A DNA stretch of 64,000 nucleotides from Agarivorans sp. Alg241-V36 (GCF_900537085.1 NZ_UNRE01000006.1:124001-188000), one strand, 5' to 3'. Shown: positions 9,901-20,277, counted from the stretch's first letter. The notes: generated from the sequence alone by a model not told the origin. Numbers and translations are program-made.

Positions 9901-10568
9901 ACGGTTTTGGTTATTTTGGCAAAGTGCCAGCCCGAGGTGACTTTATCCAAAGTCACTTACCGAGTGACTTTGTGGCTGGCTGGAGTGAGTGGTTGCAAGC
10001 GGTTATCGCAGTGAGCCGTGAGCAACAAGGCGAGCGCTGGTTAGATTGTTACCTCACCAGCCCTATTTGGCACTTTGCACTTTCAGCTGGAGTATGTGGT
10101 GAATCTGCCATTGCTGGCACGTTGATGCCAAGTGTTGACCAAGTTGGTCGCCATTTTTACTTCACCATGGCAAAGCCAATTAACCAAGTACCGGTTGATG
10201 TATGGCAGCAACGTGAGTGGAGCGAGCTCACTGAGCAAAAAGTATTAAAGCTGCTGGATGATGATACCGACGTGGTTCGCTGGGCAGAAAGTGTGACAGA
10301 TCTTGATTGGTTAGACGGAATCAAAACCGCTAACCCTTTGCTTAATCATGCAAAGCAGAGTGAACAGTTAGTTTTACAAAGCGAGCAAGCCATCACCGCT
10401 GAACATTTACTGCATAAGCAATTGCGCAAACGTTTAGACCGTTACTGCATTTGGTGGACCAACGGTTCTGAGTTGGTACCAGAGTGTAGTTTGGTGAGCG
10501 AAAGCTTGCCCTTAGTGAGCCAATTTTCAGCCATGTTAGATGGTCAATGGGAGCAATGGGGATGGTAG
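9882..10568 (+). CDS. tagF: T6SS-associated protein TagF
   Basis: A 228-residue protein with the TagF/ImpM N-terminal signature GYFGKVPARGDFIQSHLPSDF. In Pseudomonas and Agrobacterium TagF represses T6SS post-translationally, in part by acting on the FHA protein; in some bacteria it is fused to PppA. Here the two are separate but overlap, and tagF itself overlaps the end of tssM. The nested arrangement supports co-regulated, low-level production. The role as a negative regulator is taken from the family. Confidence 0.9.
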   Translation: MSSNPVNGFGYFGKVPARGDFIQSHLPSDFVAGWSEWLQAVIAVSREQQGERWLDCYLTSPIWHFALSAGVCGESAIAGTLMPSVDQVGRHFYFTMAKPINQVPVDVWQQREWSELTEQKVLKLLDDDTDVVRWAESVTDLDWLDGIKTANPLLNHAKQSEQLVLQSEQAITAEHLLHKQLRKRLDRYCIWWTNGSELVPECSLVSESLPLVSQFSAMLDGQWEQWGW

Positions 10569-11386
10569 CTAGTCCAACACTAATGAATGGTTTTTTTGTG
10601 AGTTTCGCACAAACCCATCCTGGCAAGGTTCGTCCTTACAACGAAGATGCGGTACTAGATCTGCGCGAAGAAGGCGTATGGGTAGTCGCCGACGGCATGG
10701 GCGGACACGCAGCCGGTGATGTTGCCAGCCAGATGGTAATTGATAGCGTTAAACAATGTGTTGAACAAACCCCCGCAGCTATCCTAAGCATTGATTGTTT
10801 ACGTAAAGCTTTGCTGCAGGCTAATCAGCAGATAATCCAGTTTTCGCAGCAACATCTCGACGGAAAAACCGCCGGTAGTACCGCTGTTTTACTGCATGTT
10901 CGCGATGGTTTTTATCATTGCTTGTGGGTGGGTGATAGCCGTATTTACTTGATGCGCCAAAATCATTTACAGCGTAAAACTCGCGATCACAGCCAAGTAA
11001 TGGACATGGTTGAGCAAGGGCTTATTCCAGAATCAGAAGCAGAAGACCACCCACTATCAAATGTTATCACCCGTGCCATTGGCGTAAGTGATGAACTTAC
11101 GGTTGATCAAAACTCTGGTCAGCTATTGCCCGGCGACCAATTTTTACTGTGTTCAGATGGTTTAACCAAAGAGCTTAACGACACCGACTTAGCCATGTGC
11201 ATGCAGGCTAATAGCGTATCGGATATTGGCCTAGCGTTGATGCATTCAGCCTTAGTAAAAGGTGCTAGCGACAACGTGAGTTGTGTATTGGTAAAGGTAA
11301 GTCAAAGCGATGCAGACAATCAAGAAGAGCATTGTGACGACACCGTGCCAGTGTTTTTTAATCGTCGTAGTTCGGTAAGAGGCTAA
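10562..11386 (+). CDS. pppA: T6SS PP2C-family protein phosphatase (PppA)
   Basis: About 274 residues with all PP2C metal and catalytic motifs: RPYNEDA, VVADGMGGHAAGD, GSTAVLL, LWVGDSRIY, LLCSDGLTKEL and SDNVSCVLV. It should remove phosphate from the FHA protein, opposing the divergent kinase. Three in-frame ATGs (10547, 10562, 10583) are possible. The one at 10562 has GGGAG about eight bases upstream and overlaps tagF by only seven bases, so it is preferred, but this is uncertain. tssA follows four bases after the stop. Confidence 0.92.
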   Translation: MVASPTLMNGFFVSFAQTHPGKVRPYNEDAVLDLREEGVWVVADGMGGHAAGDVASQMVIDSVKQCVEQTPAAILSIDCLRKALLQANQQIIQFSQQHLDGKTAGSTAVLLHVRDGFYHCLWVGDSRIYLMRQNHLQRKTRDHSQVMDMVEQGLIPESEAEDHPLSNVITRAIGVSDELTVDQNSGQLLPGDQFLLCSDGLTKELNDTDLAMCMQANSVSDIGLALMHSALVKGASDNVSCVLVKVSQSDADNQEEHCDDTVPVFFNRRSSVRG

Positions 11387-11390
11387 GCAG

Positions 11391-12500
11391 ATGTTTCAAG
11401 AATTGACCGAGATAGATTTTGAAAAACTTGCTCAGCCAGTGTCTGAGGACTTACCTACCGGTGAGGACCCGCGCTTAGACGCCTCACCACTATCTACTTA
11501 TTTCACCCTTAAAGATGTTCGCAATACTGCACGCGCGGCAGAGCGTAATGCCTTAGTAGATAACGAACCCTTACTGAGCTTTGCCAACGAATGGGACCCG
11601 ATCATCAATCAAGTACCCGAAGTACTGGTTGAGAATTGTAAAGACCTAGAGTTAGCCGCTTGGCTTATCGAAGGTTTAGTTCGTCGTAAAGGTTTTAAAG
11701 GCCTTCGCCAAGGCTTTGATATTGCGCGAACACTGATTGAAAACCATTGGGAGTACTTGTACCCAAGCCCCGATGAAGACGGGCTAGTAACTCGAGTAGC
11801 GCCGCTGGTTGGCTTAAATGGCTACGACGGCGAAGGCACTTTATTGATGCCAATCGCCTGTGTGCCATTAACCGATTTAATCGAAGAGCAGCCTTATTCG
11901 CTATGGGAATTTGAGCAAGCCAGTGAAGTAGAGCGTTTAGAAGAAACTAAACGTGGCCAACGCCATGCTGCCGGCGCAGTAAAGCTAGAAGACATCACTC
12001 TCACAGTTAAAGCTACCAGTACGGCATTTTTCACTGAGTTATTGCAAGACATTGAAGCGGCTTCTACTGCCTATTTGCAGCTTTCTGCCGCCATGGATGA
12101 AGCGGTAGGTGAGCCGCAACCTAGTTCTCACATAGTTAAGCGTTTAACCGATTGCATGGAGGCGGTGCGTTACTTGGCTGCCGACAAACTTAGCGCGGTT
12201 GAGCTTGAAACGGTAACTGAAGAAACACTAACAGAATTTGATGAAGAGTCCGGCACGTCAGCGCCAGAAGGACCTAGTAATCAACTAAGAAATCGCGCAG
12301 ACGCGATCCAACAACTTGGCAACATTGCTGAGTTTTTTAAGCAAACCGAGCCCCACTCTCCAATGGCCTATGCCATTGAGCAAGTGGTTCGTTGGAGTGG
12401 AATGAGCTTGCCAGATTTACTGCAAGAACTGATTTCTGACAACGATGCTCGAACCGGTTATTTCCGATTGACTGGTATTACATCGGAATCACAGGACTAA
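11391..12500 (+). CDS. tssA: T6SS protein TssA
   Basis: A 369-residue protein with the ImpA N-terminal domain ([15 protein letters not shown] near residues 17-31) and a C-terminal helical domain of the VasJ type ([32 protein letters not shown]). TssA caps either baseplate assembly or the growing sheath depending on class. The short length suggests a class without a long linker, but I cannot assign it firmly. It lies just before the sheath genes. Confidence 0.88.
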   Translation: MFQELTEIDFEKLAQPVSEDLPTGEDPRLDASPLSTYFTLKDVRNTARAAERNALVDNEPLLSFANEWDPIINQVPEVLVENCKDLELAAWLIEGLVRRKGFKGLRQGFDIARTLIENHWEYLYPSPDEDGLVTRVAPLVGLNGYDGEGTLLMPIACVPLTDLIEEQPYSLWEFEQASEVERLEETKRGQRHAAGAVKLEDITLTVKATSTAFFTELLQDIEAASTAYLQLSAAMDEAVGEPQPSSHIVKRLTDCMEAVRYLAADKLSAVELETVTEETLTEFDEESGTSAPEGPSNQLRNRADAIQQLGNIAEFFKQTEPHSPMAYAIEQVVRWSGMSLPDLLQELISDNDARTGYFRLTGITSESQD

Positions 12501-12547
12501 CGTGGTGCTTAGCGCTCTGCGTGTTAATCAAGAACAAGGAGATTGAT

Positions 12548-13063
12548 ATGGACAGTATCCACGGCAAGTTGTCTCGGGTACGCAAGCCACGAGTTCACAT
12601 CACTTATGATGTAGAAACTGAAGGGGCTGCAGTTAAAAAGGAATTGCCTTTTGTAGTAGGCGTAATGGGCGATTTTGCGGGCGACAACACCGCAGCCTTA
12701 AAGCCGCTAAAAGATCGTCGTTTTATCCAAATTGACCGTGATAACTTTGACGATGTACTTAAGCGCATGAATCCTAAACTAGAATTCAAAGTTGATAACA
12801 AGTTGGCTGATGATGATTCTCAAATGTCAGTGTCGCTTGAGTTCAGCTCAATGAAAGACTTCGATCCAGCTGCGGTTGTTAACCAAGTTGAGCCATTACG
12901 TAAGCTAATGGATACGCGTAATAAATTACGTGACTTGATGACTAAGGTTGACCGCTCAGAAGACTTAGAAAACATTCTGGAAGAAGTGCTTAACAACACC
13001 GACTCTCTGCAAAAACTTAAAGGCGAACTTGAAAAAGAGCCTAGTGCGGAGGGTTCAGAATGA
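12548..13063 (+). CDS. tssB: T6SS contractile sheath small subunit TssB (VipA)
   Basis: A 171-residue protein with the TssB signature [14 protein letters not shown] and the conserved [14 protein letters not shown] region. The ATG at 12548 is preceded by AAGGAG, a strong ribosome site; an earlier in-frame start at 12521 has none. TssB pairs with TssC to form the sheath, and its N-terminal helix is the element TagJ binds in other systems. It overlaps tssC by four bases. Confidence 0.95.
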   Translation: MDSIHGKLSRVRKPRVHITYDVETEGAAVKKELPFVVGVMGDFAGDNTAALKPLKDRRFIQIDRDNFDDVLKRMNPKLEFKVDNKLADDDSQMSVSLEFSSMKDFDPAAVVNQVEPLRKLMDTRNKLRDLMTKVDRSEDLENILEEVLNNTDSLQKLKGELEKEPSAEGSE

Positions 13064-14553
13064 GCGTAGAAAGCCAAACCACTCTTGACCCAAGTGTAGA
13101 AGAAGCACAAGGCTCAATTTTAGATCAAGCCATTGGCGCGACTAAGCAAACCGATAGCTCTCGTTCAGAAGAGTTATTGCGCACGCTTACTGAAGAAGCA
13201 TTAAAAGGCACTGTTAGTTGGAACAAAAACTTAACAGTAACCTTTAGAGAAGCGATTGCCGGCATCGACGAGCTTATTTCTAAGCAGTTAGCTGAAGTTA
13301 TGCACCACGAAAGCTTCCAAAAATTGGAAGGTTCTTGGCGCGGTCTTAACTATTTGGTGATGAACTCAGAAACTAGCCAAACGCTTAAGATCCGTGTGCT
13401 TAGCATGAGCAAAAAAGAGCTACACAAAGACTTAAGCAAAGCGGTTGAGTTTGACCAAAGCCAAATCTTCAAGAAGGTGTACGAATCAGAATTTGGTACA
13501 CCTGGTGGCGAACCTTACGGTGCCCTAGTTGGTGACTACGAGTTTACCAACCACCCAGAAGATATCGAGTCACTAAGCTTAATGTCTAACGTTGCTGCCG
13601 CTGGTTTTGCACCGTTCTTATCAGCATCTTCGCCAGCCTTGTTTGGTTTTGATAACTGGACAGAGTTAAGCAAGCCACGTGATTTAGAAAAAGTATTTGA
13701 GTCACTTGAATACACTAAATGGCGTTCTTTCCGCGAAAGTGATGACTCACGTTTTGTTACTTTGGCAATGCCACGTGTATTGGCTCGTTTACCTTACGGT
13801 GAAGCGACTACGCCAATTGAAGAGTTCAACTACGAAGAGTTTGAAGTAGATGCTCAAACGGGCATGGCTCAAACCACCGAGCACGACGAATACTGTTGGA
13901 TGAATGCATCCTACGTATTGGGTGTTCGTATGACCGAGGCCTTTGCTAAATACGGTTTCTGTACCGCTATTCGCGGTGCTGAAGGTGGCGGTAAAGTTGA
14001 AAACTTACCTTCTCACCTGTTTGTTTCTGACGATGGTGACCCAGATCTTAAGTGTCCTACTGAGATTGGTATTACTGACCGTCGCGAAGCAGAACTTAGC
14101 AAGCTAGGTTTCTTGCCGCTTTGTCACTACAAAAACACTGATTACGCGGTGTTCTTTGGCTCGCAAACCTGTCAGAAGCCAAAGAAATACGATAACCCAG
14201 ATGCCACGGCTAACGCCGCTATCTCTTCGCGCCTACCTTACATGATGGCTACTTCACGCTTTGCTCATTACCTAAAAGTAATGGCTCGCGACAAAATTGG
14301 TAGCTTTATGGAAGCCGAAGACGTTGAGAACTGGTTAAACCGTTGGATCCTCAACTACGTAAATGCCTCTGAGGGCGGCGGTCAAGAGATCCGTGCAAAA
14401 TACCCATTGGCTGACGCTAAGGTGCAAGTTAAAGAAATTCCAGGTGCTCCTGGTTCGTACAACGCGGTTGCGTGGTTACGTCCTTGGTTGCAAATGGAAG
14501 AGCTGACTACCTCTTTGCGTTTAGTTGCAAAAATCCCAGAAATCGGCGGATAA
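13060..14553 (+). CDS. tssC: T6SS contractile sheath large subunit TssC (VipB)
   Basis: A 497-residue protein of canonical length with the family's conserved blocks [39 protein letters not shown] and the C-terminal [17 protein letters not shown]. It forms the contractile tube with TssB. It is the better-conserved of two adjacent TssC-family proteins and overlaps tssB, so it is the likely main sheath subunit. A GC-rich stem-loop follows directly after the stop. Confidence 0.96.
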   Translation: MSVESQTTLDPSVEEAQGSILDQAIGATKQTDSSRSEELLRTLTEEALKGTVSWNKNLTVTFREAIAGIDELISKQLAEVMHHESFQKLEGSWRGLNYLVMNSETSQTLKIRVLSMSKKELHKDLSKAVEFDQSQIFKKVYESEFGTPGGEPYGALVGDYEFTNHPEDIESLSLMSNVAAAGFAPFLSASSPALFGFDNWTELSKPRDLEKVFESLEYTKWRSFRESDDSRFVTLAMPRVLARLPYGEATTPIEEFNYEEFEVDAQTGMAQTTEHDEYCWMNASYVLGVRMTEAFAKYGFCTAIRGAEGGGKVENLPSHLFVSDDGDPDLKCPTEIGITDRREAELSKLGFLPLCHYKNTDYAVFFGSQTCQKPKKYDNPDATANAAISSRLPYMMATSRFAHYLKVMARDKIGSFMEAEDVENWLNRWILNYVNASEGGGQEIRAKYPLADAKVQVKEIPGAPGSYNAVAWLRPWLQMEELTTSLRLVAKIPEIGG

Positions 14554-14560
14554 CAAAAAT

Positions 14561-14578
14561 GCGGGCCGCAAGGCCCGC
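14561..14578 (+). terminator. Stem-loop between the two tssC genes (partial terminator/attenuator candidate)
   Basis: GCGGGCC and GGCCCGC form a perfect seven-base GC stem around a GCAA loop seven bases after the tssC stop, followed by the weak U-rich run TTTATTA. The stem is strong but the T-run is poor, so partial termination or mRNA 3'-end protection is more likely than a full stop, since the operon clearly continues. It would raise TssB/TssC relative to downstream genes. Confidence 0.6.
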
Positions 14579-14587
14579 TTTATTACT

Positions 14588-16144
14588 ATGACCATGACCC
14601 AAACTTTACCACCACTGAGTTTTGTGGATAGCCAAAGCCTGCATCAAGTTGAGTTAGACGCTCAACATGTTGATGTGGATTGGTGTGCCCAGAGCCAAGT
14701 GGTGGACAAGTTTTTAGCCGCAGAAGATGCCTATTTGGCGCTGCGCATTTGGTTAGAGCGCGATAATCAGCAGTATGACTCAGCGTGGACGGCAGAATCG
14801 CTTCGGCCGATTTTGCTGCGTGCTATTCGTGATATTGATGAGCGCTTGAACGACCAGGTGAACGCGATTATTCATCATCAGCGTTTTCAGCAATTAGAAG
14901 CTAGTTGGCGTGGCGTTAAATACCTTACTGAACACTCTGGCACCCAAGACCACAGTTTGGTGGCCAAGGTGAAGCTAATCAGCCTGAATTGGCGTGAGCT
15001 GTGCCGCGACGTTTCACGAGCTATCGAGTTTGACCAAAGTGAGTTATTTAAGCTCATTTATACCAATGAATTTAGCATGCCGGGCGGCGAACCCTTCGGC
15101 ATGATTGTCGGCGATTACCAAGTTTCGCATAAACCCAAGCGGGGAATGCCTACCAACGATATAGATGCCTTGCGCGCCATTAGCCATGCGGCTGCCGCAG
15201 CGTTTGCGCCTTTTGTGACCGGTGCTGCCCCGTCTATGTTTGGTGTCGACTTCTTTAGCGAACTGGCATCGGTGAGCGATATTAGTGCCCAGTTTTCGCA
15301 AGCTGAATACATTAATTGGCGTAAGTTACGCAGCCAAGAAGACTCACGCTTTTTAGGCATTACTGCTCCTAACATTTTAATGCGCGAACCTTATCAGCAA
15401 GATGGCCGCCGCCAAGAAGGCTTCATGTTTGTTGAGCAAGTAAACGATGCCGAAGGCGATTATTTGTGGGGCAATGCCGCATACGGAGTCGCCGCTGTTG
15501 CCTTGCGTGCCTTTAAAGAATCTGGCTGGTTTAGCCAAATTCGTGGTTTGCAGCCAGGCCAGTTCAAACACGGTTTGGTATTTGATTTACCTAGCTCGCG
15601 CTTTAAGTTTTCTCGACATGTTCGCTCGGCCAAACCGTCGGTTAATTTGCAAGTTGGCGACCGACTAGAAAAGCAGTTATCCGACAGTGGATTTATTCCG
15701 GTGTCGACAGTACCGCACACTGAACACTTAGTGCTGTACAGCAACGCTTCGGTGAATATGCCGCAACATTACGACAGTTTATCAGTGGCAGTAAATGCGC
15801 GCTTGTCGTCAATGCTGCAATACGTGCTGTGTGTTTCTCGTTTTGCCCATTACTTAAAAGTAATGGGGCGCGATCGGGTGGGCTCTTTTGATAGCGCAGA
15901 CATCGTTGAGCGAGATTTGCAGTCGTGGTTAATGAAATACACCACTGCCTCTGATGAAGCTTCTGATGAAATACGCGCGCGCTACCCGCTCAACGAAGCC
16001 AAGATTCAAGTGAAAGAACAAGCCGGAAAGCCTGGCCACTATTACTCCATTATCCATTTGCGTCCGCATTTTCAGCTCGACCAAATGATTTCCAGTATAC
16101 GCCTGATAACAGAGTTATCTCCAAGCTATAACAAAGCAGGATAA
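14588..16144 (+). CDS. Second TssC-family sheath-like protein
   Basis: A 518-residue paralogue of TssC. It shares the blocks FQQLEASWRGVKYL, FDQSELFKLIYTNEFSMPGG, EPFGMIVGDYQVS and [17 protein letters not shown] but has a different N-terminus of about 40 residues and diverges clearly from its neighbour. It could join the sheath as a minor subunit, cap an end, or act in a baseplate or regulatory role. Adjacent tssC duplicates are known (for example tssC40/tssC41 in Agrobacterium), where one copy carries the main function. The start at 14588 avoids overlap with the upstream stem-loop. It ends four bases before tagJ. Confidence 0.88.
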   Translation: MTMTQTLPPLSFVDSQSLHQVELDAQHVDVDWCAQSQVVDKFLAAEDAYLALRIWLERDNQQYDSAWTAESLRPILLRAIRDIDERLNDQVNAIIHHQRFQQLEASWRGVKYLTEHSGTQDHSLVAKVKLISLNWRELCRDVSRAIEFDQSELFKLIYTNEFSMPGGEPFGMIVGDYQVSHKPKRGMPTNDIDALRAISHAAAAAFAPFVTGAAPSMFGVDFFSELASVSDISAQFSQAEYINWRKLRSQEDSRFLGITAPNILMREPYQQDGRRQEGFMFVEQVNDAEGDYLWGNAAYGVAAVALRAFKESGWFSQIRGLQPGQFKHGLVFDLPSSRFKFSRHVRSAKPSVNLQVGDRLEKQLSDSGFIPVSTVPHTEHLVLYSNASVNMPQHYDSLSVAVNARLSSMLQYVLCVSRFAHYLKVMGRDRVGSFDSADIVERDLQSWLMKYTTASDEASDEIRARYPLNEAKIQVKEQAGKPGHYYSIIHLRPHFQLDQMISSIRLITELSPSYNKAG

Positions 16145-16148
16145 ACAG

Positions 16149-16958
16149 ATGCAACAAACTATTAAGCAGTTGATTCAACAAGGACAGTTAAGTGAAGCAA
16201 TCGCCCAAACCATTGCTCACCTTAAAGTCATGCCTAAAGACTTAGATACCCGCAGCAGCTTTATTGAGTTGTTATGTATCGACGGCCAACTGGAGCGTGC
16301 CGACCAACAACTGGATTTGTTAGTTAAGCAGCATCCCCAATGTGTACCTGGCGCCTTAAACATGCGCCAAATAGTGCATGCGGCGCAATCGCGTGTCGAT
16401 TTTGCAGCTGGTGGCGATACCGCAAGCTTAGTGACTGGCGCTTCGCAAAGCTTGGCGCCTTTAGTTGAAGTACGTTTGGCCCAGTTAAACCAAAATAAAG
16501 ATGAGTTTGAGCAAGCGGCGCAACAGCTAGAAAGTTTGCGTGAATCCGCTGAATTGGAAATTAACGGTAAAGCTTGTAAGGATCTGCGTGATTTAGACGA
16601 CAGCTTAGCCGGTTACTTAGAAGTATTTGGCTCTAACGGCCTTTACTACTTTGTTCCGTTTTCCGACATTACATGGTTAAAACTATTGCCTGAGACCACC
16701 ATGTTTGAACATATCTGGCGCCGCGCAGAGCTGGATATTAAAGATGGCCCATCTGGCGAAGTATTCTTGCCAATGACTTACCTAAACAGCGAAACCGATG
16801 CTGAAAAACTTGGGCGTGAAACAGACTGGCAAGCGATTTTAGGCGGTGAGTTCTACCAAGGCCGCGGCCAAAAAATGTGGTTGGTGAATGACGATGCCCT
16901 AGCGGTTTCTCAATTAGAGTCTTTCTCTGCAGAAACCACTACCGAGGTTGCTGAGTAA
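16149..16958 (+). CDS. tagJ: T6SS accessory protein TagJ (ImpE/SciE family)
   Basis: A 269-residue ImpE-family protein. The first 60 residues are helical and TPR-like (IKQLIQQGQLSEAIAQTIAHLKV), and the C-terminal half has the family's EVFGSNGLYYFVPFSDI region and the VFLPMTY segment. In Pseudomonas TagJ binds the N-terminal helix of TssB and ClpV, modulating sheath disassembly. Its position between the sheath genes and tssE, with an end overlapping the tssE start by one base, fits. Confidence 0.88.
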   Translation: MQQTIKQLIQQGQLSEAIAQTIAHLKVMPKDLDTRSSFIELLCIDGQLERADQQLDLLVKQHPQCVPGALNMRQIVHAAQSRVDFAAGGDTASLVTGASQSLAPLVEVRLAQLNQNKDEFEQAAQQLESLRESAELEINGKACKDLRDLDDSLAGYLEVFGSNGLYYFVPFSDITWLKLLPETTMFEHIWRRAELDIKDGPSGEVFLPMTYLNSETDAEKLGRETDWQAILGGEFYQGRGQKMWLVNDDALAVSQLESFSAETTTEVAE

Positions 16959-17437
16959 TGAGCAGCGTTCAACCCGCCTTGCAGCTGTCGCTACTTGATC
17001 GTTTAAGTAATAACTTAGATGACAATGAAGCGACTAGCGACATCTATTCAAGCTACGGCCGACAAGCCTATCGGCGCAGTATTCGCCGTGACTTAGAAGC
17101 CTTGCTTAATGCCAAGTTGCATTGGCATACCTGGCCTGAATGGTACAGCGAGTTGGACCTTTCACTATTTAGTTATGGTTTGCCCGATTTTTCCTCAATG
17201 CCTTTAAGTAGCCAAGATGGCCGCGAGATGTTGTGCAGAATTGTTGAACAAACCATTCGCAAATTTGAACCGCGTTTTATCGATTTATCGGTCACCACCG
17301 TTAGTGACGAGCAGCCATTAGACAGGGTATTGCGCCTGCGTATTCATGCACTTTGCCATGCCGACCCAGAGCCTGAAGAAATGACTTTTGATTCAGAAGT
17401 AGAACCGGTATGCCTTGGCATAAAAATAGTTGAGTAG
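16958..17437 (+). CDS. tssE: T6SS baseplate wedge protein TssE (gp25-like)
   Basis: A 159-residue GPW/gp25-family protein. It has the N-terminal LLDRL motif, the RRSIRRDLEALLNAK helix that forms the gp25 core, and the YGLPDFSS segment. TssE joins TssK, TssF and TssG in the baseplate wedge and starts sheath polymerisation. It starts on the last base of tagJ and ends three bases before tssF. Confidence 0.93.
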   Translation: MSSVQPALQLSLLDRLSNNLDDNEATSDIYSSYGRQAYRRSIRRDLEALLNAKLHWHTWPEWYSELDLSLFSYGLPDFSSMPLSSQDGREMLCRIVEQTIRKFEPRFIDLSVTTVSDEQPLDRVLRLRIHALCHADPEPEEMTFDSEVEPVCLGIKIVE

Positions 17438-17440
17438 AGC

Positions 17441-19270
17441 ATGAGTGACGAGCTATTAAAGTACTATAACCGCGAGCTAGCTTACTTACGCCACATGGGC
17501 GCAGAGTTTGCTGAGCGTTACCCTAAGGTAGCGGGGCGTTTGCGCATGAGCGAAGAGAACGTTGAAGACCCGCATGTGTCTCGCTTGCTCGAAGGGGTTT
17601 CTTTATTAACCGCCCAAGTGAGACAAAAACTGGATGACAGTTTTCCAGAACTCACCGAGGCTTTGTTAGGCCAGCTTTACCCCGATTATCACGCGCCGAT
17701 CCCGTCGATGTCGGTGATCAAAATGAGCACCCAAAACGTCACTGACTATAGCTTGATGATCCCCAAGGGCACTGAGTTAGAAACCCAAGTGCCGGGCTAC
17801 AAAAGCTGCCGTTTTAATACTTGTTACGATACCGAAATGTGGCCAGTTGAGGTGACGCAGGCAAGTTTTGAAGGCGCGCCATTTAAAGCACCTCGACCTA
17901 ATTTTCAAAAGAATGCCGCCGCGGTAATAAAACTGCGTTTAAGCTGCGAATTTGATGACGTGGCCTTTAGTGATGTGGGCGTGCAAAAGATGCGCTTTTA
18001 CATCCATGGTCAACCGCAGCTTAGCTACAAGCTTTATCAACTTATTTTCCAATCTAGTGTTGGCTTGGCCTTTGCCTCTCCGGGTAGCTTACAAGCCAAC
18101 CATTACTTGCAGGCTCGCCACATCAGTGCGGTGGGTTTTTCCGACGATGAGAAAGTCGTGCCTTACGATCAGCGTAGTTTTAATGGCTATCGTTTGTTGG
18201 TAGAGCATTTTCTCTGCCCCGAAAAATTCATGTTTTTTGAGCTGCAGGATCTCGACCCAAGTTGGTTTGGCGACCAGCATGAGGTTGATTTATACATTTA
18301 TCTCGACAGCGATTCAGACATTCTGGCGAAGCAGCTTACTGCCGACAACATCCTATTGGGCTGTGTGCCGGTGATAAACTTATTTGAAGATGAACTGGAA
18401 CCACTGCGCCTAGACCCGGCTCGCTTCGAGCATCGCTTAGTGCCTCGTTATCGCGATGCCGATATTTCTGAAGTGGTACGGGTGACCAAAGTAGAAGCCT
18501 TCGACCAACACGATAATAGTGTAGATGTAACGCCGTTTTATGGCAGCCAATTGCCGCATTATCCGCAAGCGGGCAACTTATTCTGGACCTTGCGCCGCGA
18601 GCTAAATAAGTGGGCTGGTGGTCATGATGAGCCAGGTGTCGAAAGCTATTTAGCGGTGGTAGACGGCGATGCTAAAGCTTTGGATATTGAAGAGCATGAG
18701 CAGTGGTTAGTATCAGCCAAAGCCTTGTGTAGTAACCGTAATTTACCAGCACGCTTGCCCTTTGGTGGCGGTCAGCCATCTATCGTGGTGCCAAGTCGCG
18801 CCGATTCACTAAAAAATGTGCGTTGTTTGTTGCCGTTTAGCGAACCGGTTCGTCCAGCTATGTTTGACGCCTCTCGCTGGCAGTTAGCTAGTCATTTAAC
18901 CCTTAATCACTTTGCTCAGCCTAATGCGGTCAAGTTACTGCAAGAGCTATTGCAGCTGTACGATTTTAAACAATCACCGCAAACCAAAGTGCTGATTGAA
19001 GCGATTGCCAAGGTCAATATTGAACGGGCCACCGCGCGGGTTGTGCAAAATGGCCGAGTAGGTTTTTGCCATGGCTCAGACATTATTCTTGAGTTTGTTA
19101 ACCAGGAACTCTCTGGTATCAACCTGTTTTTCTTTGGCAACGTATTGGCGCACTTTTTTGCCCAATACACCACCATTAATAGCTTTACGCGCTTAACCAT
19201 TAAACAGCTTGGTGCCAGTGATGTATTGCACCGTTGGCCAGCAATGGCCGGTGACAAGGAGCTGATATGA
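17441..19270 (+). CDS. tssF: T6SS baseplate protein TssF
   Basis: A 609-residue protein with the typical TssF opening (LLKYYNRELAYLRHMGAEFA) and the HVSRLLEGVSLLTAQVRQKLDD and FPELTEALLGQLYPDYHAP blocks. Two TssF copies and one TssG form each wedge around the VgrG hub. It overlaps tssG by four bases, as in most clusters. Confidence 0.96.
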   Translation: MSDELLKYYNRELAYLRHMGAEFAERYPKVAGRLRMSEENVEDPHVSRLLEGVSLLTAQVRQKLDDSFPELTEALLGQLYPDYHAPIPSMSVIKMSTQNVTDYSLMIPKGTELETQVPGYKSCRFNTCYDTEMWPVEVTQASFEGAPFKAPRPNFQKNAAAVIKLRLSCEFDDVAFSDVGVQKMRFYIHGQPQLSYKLYQLIFQSSVGLAFASPGSLQANHYLQARHISAVGFSDDEKVVPYDQRSFNGYRLLVEHFLCPEKFMFFELQDLDPSWFGDQHEVDLYIYLDSDSDILAKQLTADNILLGCVPVINLFEDELEPLRLDPARFEHRLVPRYRDADISEVVRVTKVEAFDQHDNSVDVTPFYGSQLPHYPQAGNLFWTLRRELNKWAGGHDEPGVESYLAVVDGDAKALDIEEHEQWLVSAKALCSNRNLPARLPFGGGQPSIVVPSRADSLKNVRCLLPFSEPVRPAMFDASRWQLASHLTLNHFAQPNAVKLLQELLQLYDFKQSPQTKVLIEAIAKVNIERATARVVQNGRVGFCHGSDIILEFVNQELSGINLFFFGNVLAHFFAQYTTINSFTRLTIKQLGASDVLHRWPAMAGDKELI

Positions 19271-20244
19271 AGCTGTTTGATACCTTAAATAGCGGTAGCG
19301 AGCAGGACTTCCACCATAGTGTGGTTGCCATTCAAGCCAGTCGTGGTGCTCAGCACAACGGCGTGGGTTCGGATACTCTGCCAAAAAATGAAGCACTGCG
19401 TTTTAAAGTTCCGCAAAACCTCGGTTTTCCTGGTAAGGCTTTAGAGCGTGTTGAAGTGCCTCATTCTGATGAGCAGCCCTATTCGGTATTTGTTAACTTT
19501 TTTGGATTAACCGGACCCAGCGGTGTGATGCCTCGTCATTACAGCGAATGGGTTATGGATCGCTGTAAACAGAAAGATGAGTCGACGCGCGATTTTCTGG
19601 ATATCTTCCATCATCGACTGATTTCTTTGTATCACCGCGCTTGGGAAAAATACCAATTTCCGCTGCAATATCAGCGTCAGCAGCAAACCAACAAAAAAGA
19701 CCCTATTTCTAGTGCTTTGCACTCTTTATCGGGCACTTCAAATCATACTCAGCAATACCTTGGTGGTTTGTTTGCTCAATCGATTCGCAGTGCCCAAGGC
19801 TTAAAGCAAATCGTGGAATTGATTTCTGGTTGCAAGGTGGTGGTTAACGAGCGCTTAGGCCAATGGTTATCGCTCAGTGAAGAAGAGCAAAGCAGCTTGG
19901 CCAGCCGAGTAAATCCAGAAGGGCAGCACGCTCAACTGGGGCGCAGTGCCACGCTTGGTAGCAAGGTATGGGATGTGGGCTCAGCGTTAGAAATCGAGAT
20001 TCATGCAGAAAATGCAAAAGGAGCTCAGCAACTTTTGCCCGGCAGTAAAACACTTTCATTATTACAAGAAACCGTCGCCGAATATCTACCTGCGCATGTG
20101 CGTCCTCGTTGGAGCCTTATGGCTCGTTATCGAGATATGCCAAGTTCGCGTTTAGGTAACAGCGGTTTGGGCTTAGGCCAAGGTAGCGCGCTAACCATTA
20201 ACAGTAAGCGAATGGACGAACAAACCAAGATTCCCATCGCGTAG
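19267..20244 (+). CDS. tssG: T6SS baseplate protein TssG
   Basis: A 325-residue protein with the conserved NFFGLTGPSGVMPRHYSEWV motif and FLDIFHHRLISLYHRAW helix of the TssG family. It completes the TssEFGK wedge. The start ATGA overlaps the tssF stop. A 33-base gap with a potential ribosome site leads to clpV. Confidence 0.96.
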   Translation: MKLFDTLNSGSEQDFHHSVVAIQASRGAQHNGVGSDTLPKNEALRFKVPQNLGFPGKALERVEVPHSDEQPYSVFVNFFGLTGPSGVMPRHYSEWVMDRCKQKDESTRDFLDIFHHRLISLYHRAWEKYQFPLQYQRQQQTNKKDPISSALHSLSGTSNHTQQYLGGLFAQSIRSAQGLKQIVELISGCKVVVNERLGQWLSLSEEEQSSLASRVNPEGQHAQLGRSATLGSKVWDVGSALEIEIHAENAKGAQQLLPGSKTLSLLQETVAEYLPAHVRPRWSLMARYRDMPSSRLGNSGLGLGQGSALTINSKRMDEQTKIPIA

Positions 20245-20277
20245 TAGATTTTGTTTAAAGGATTATAGGAAATACAG

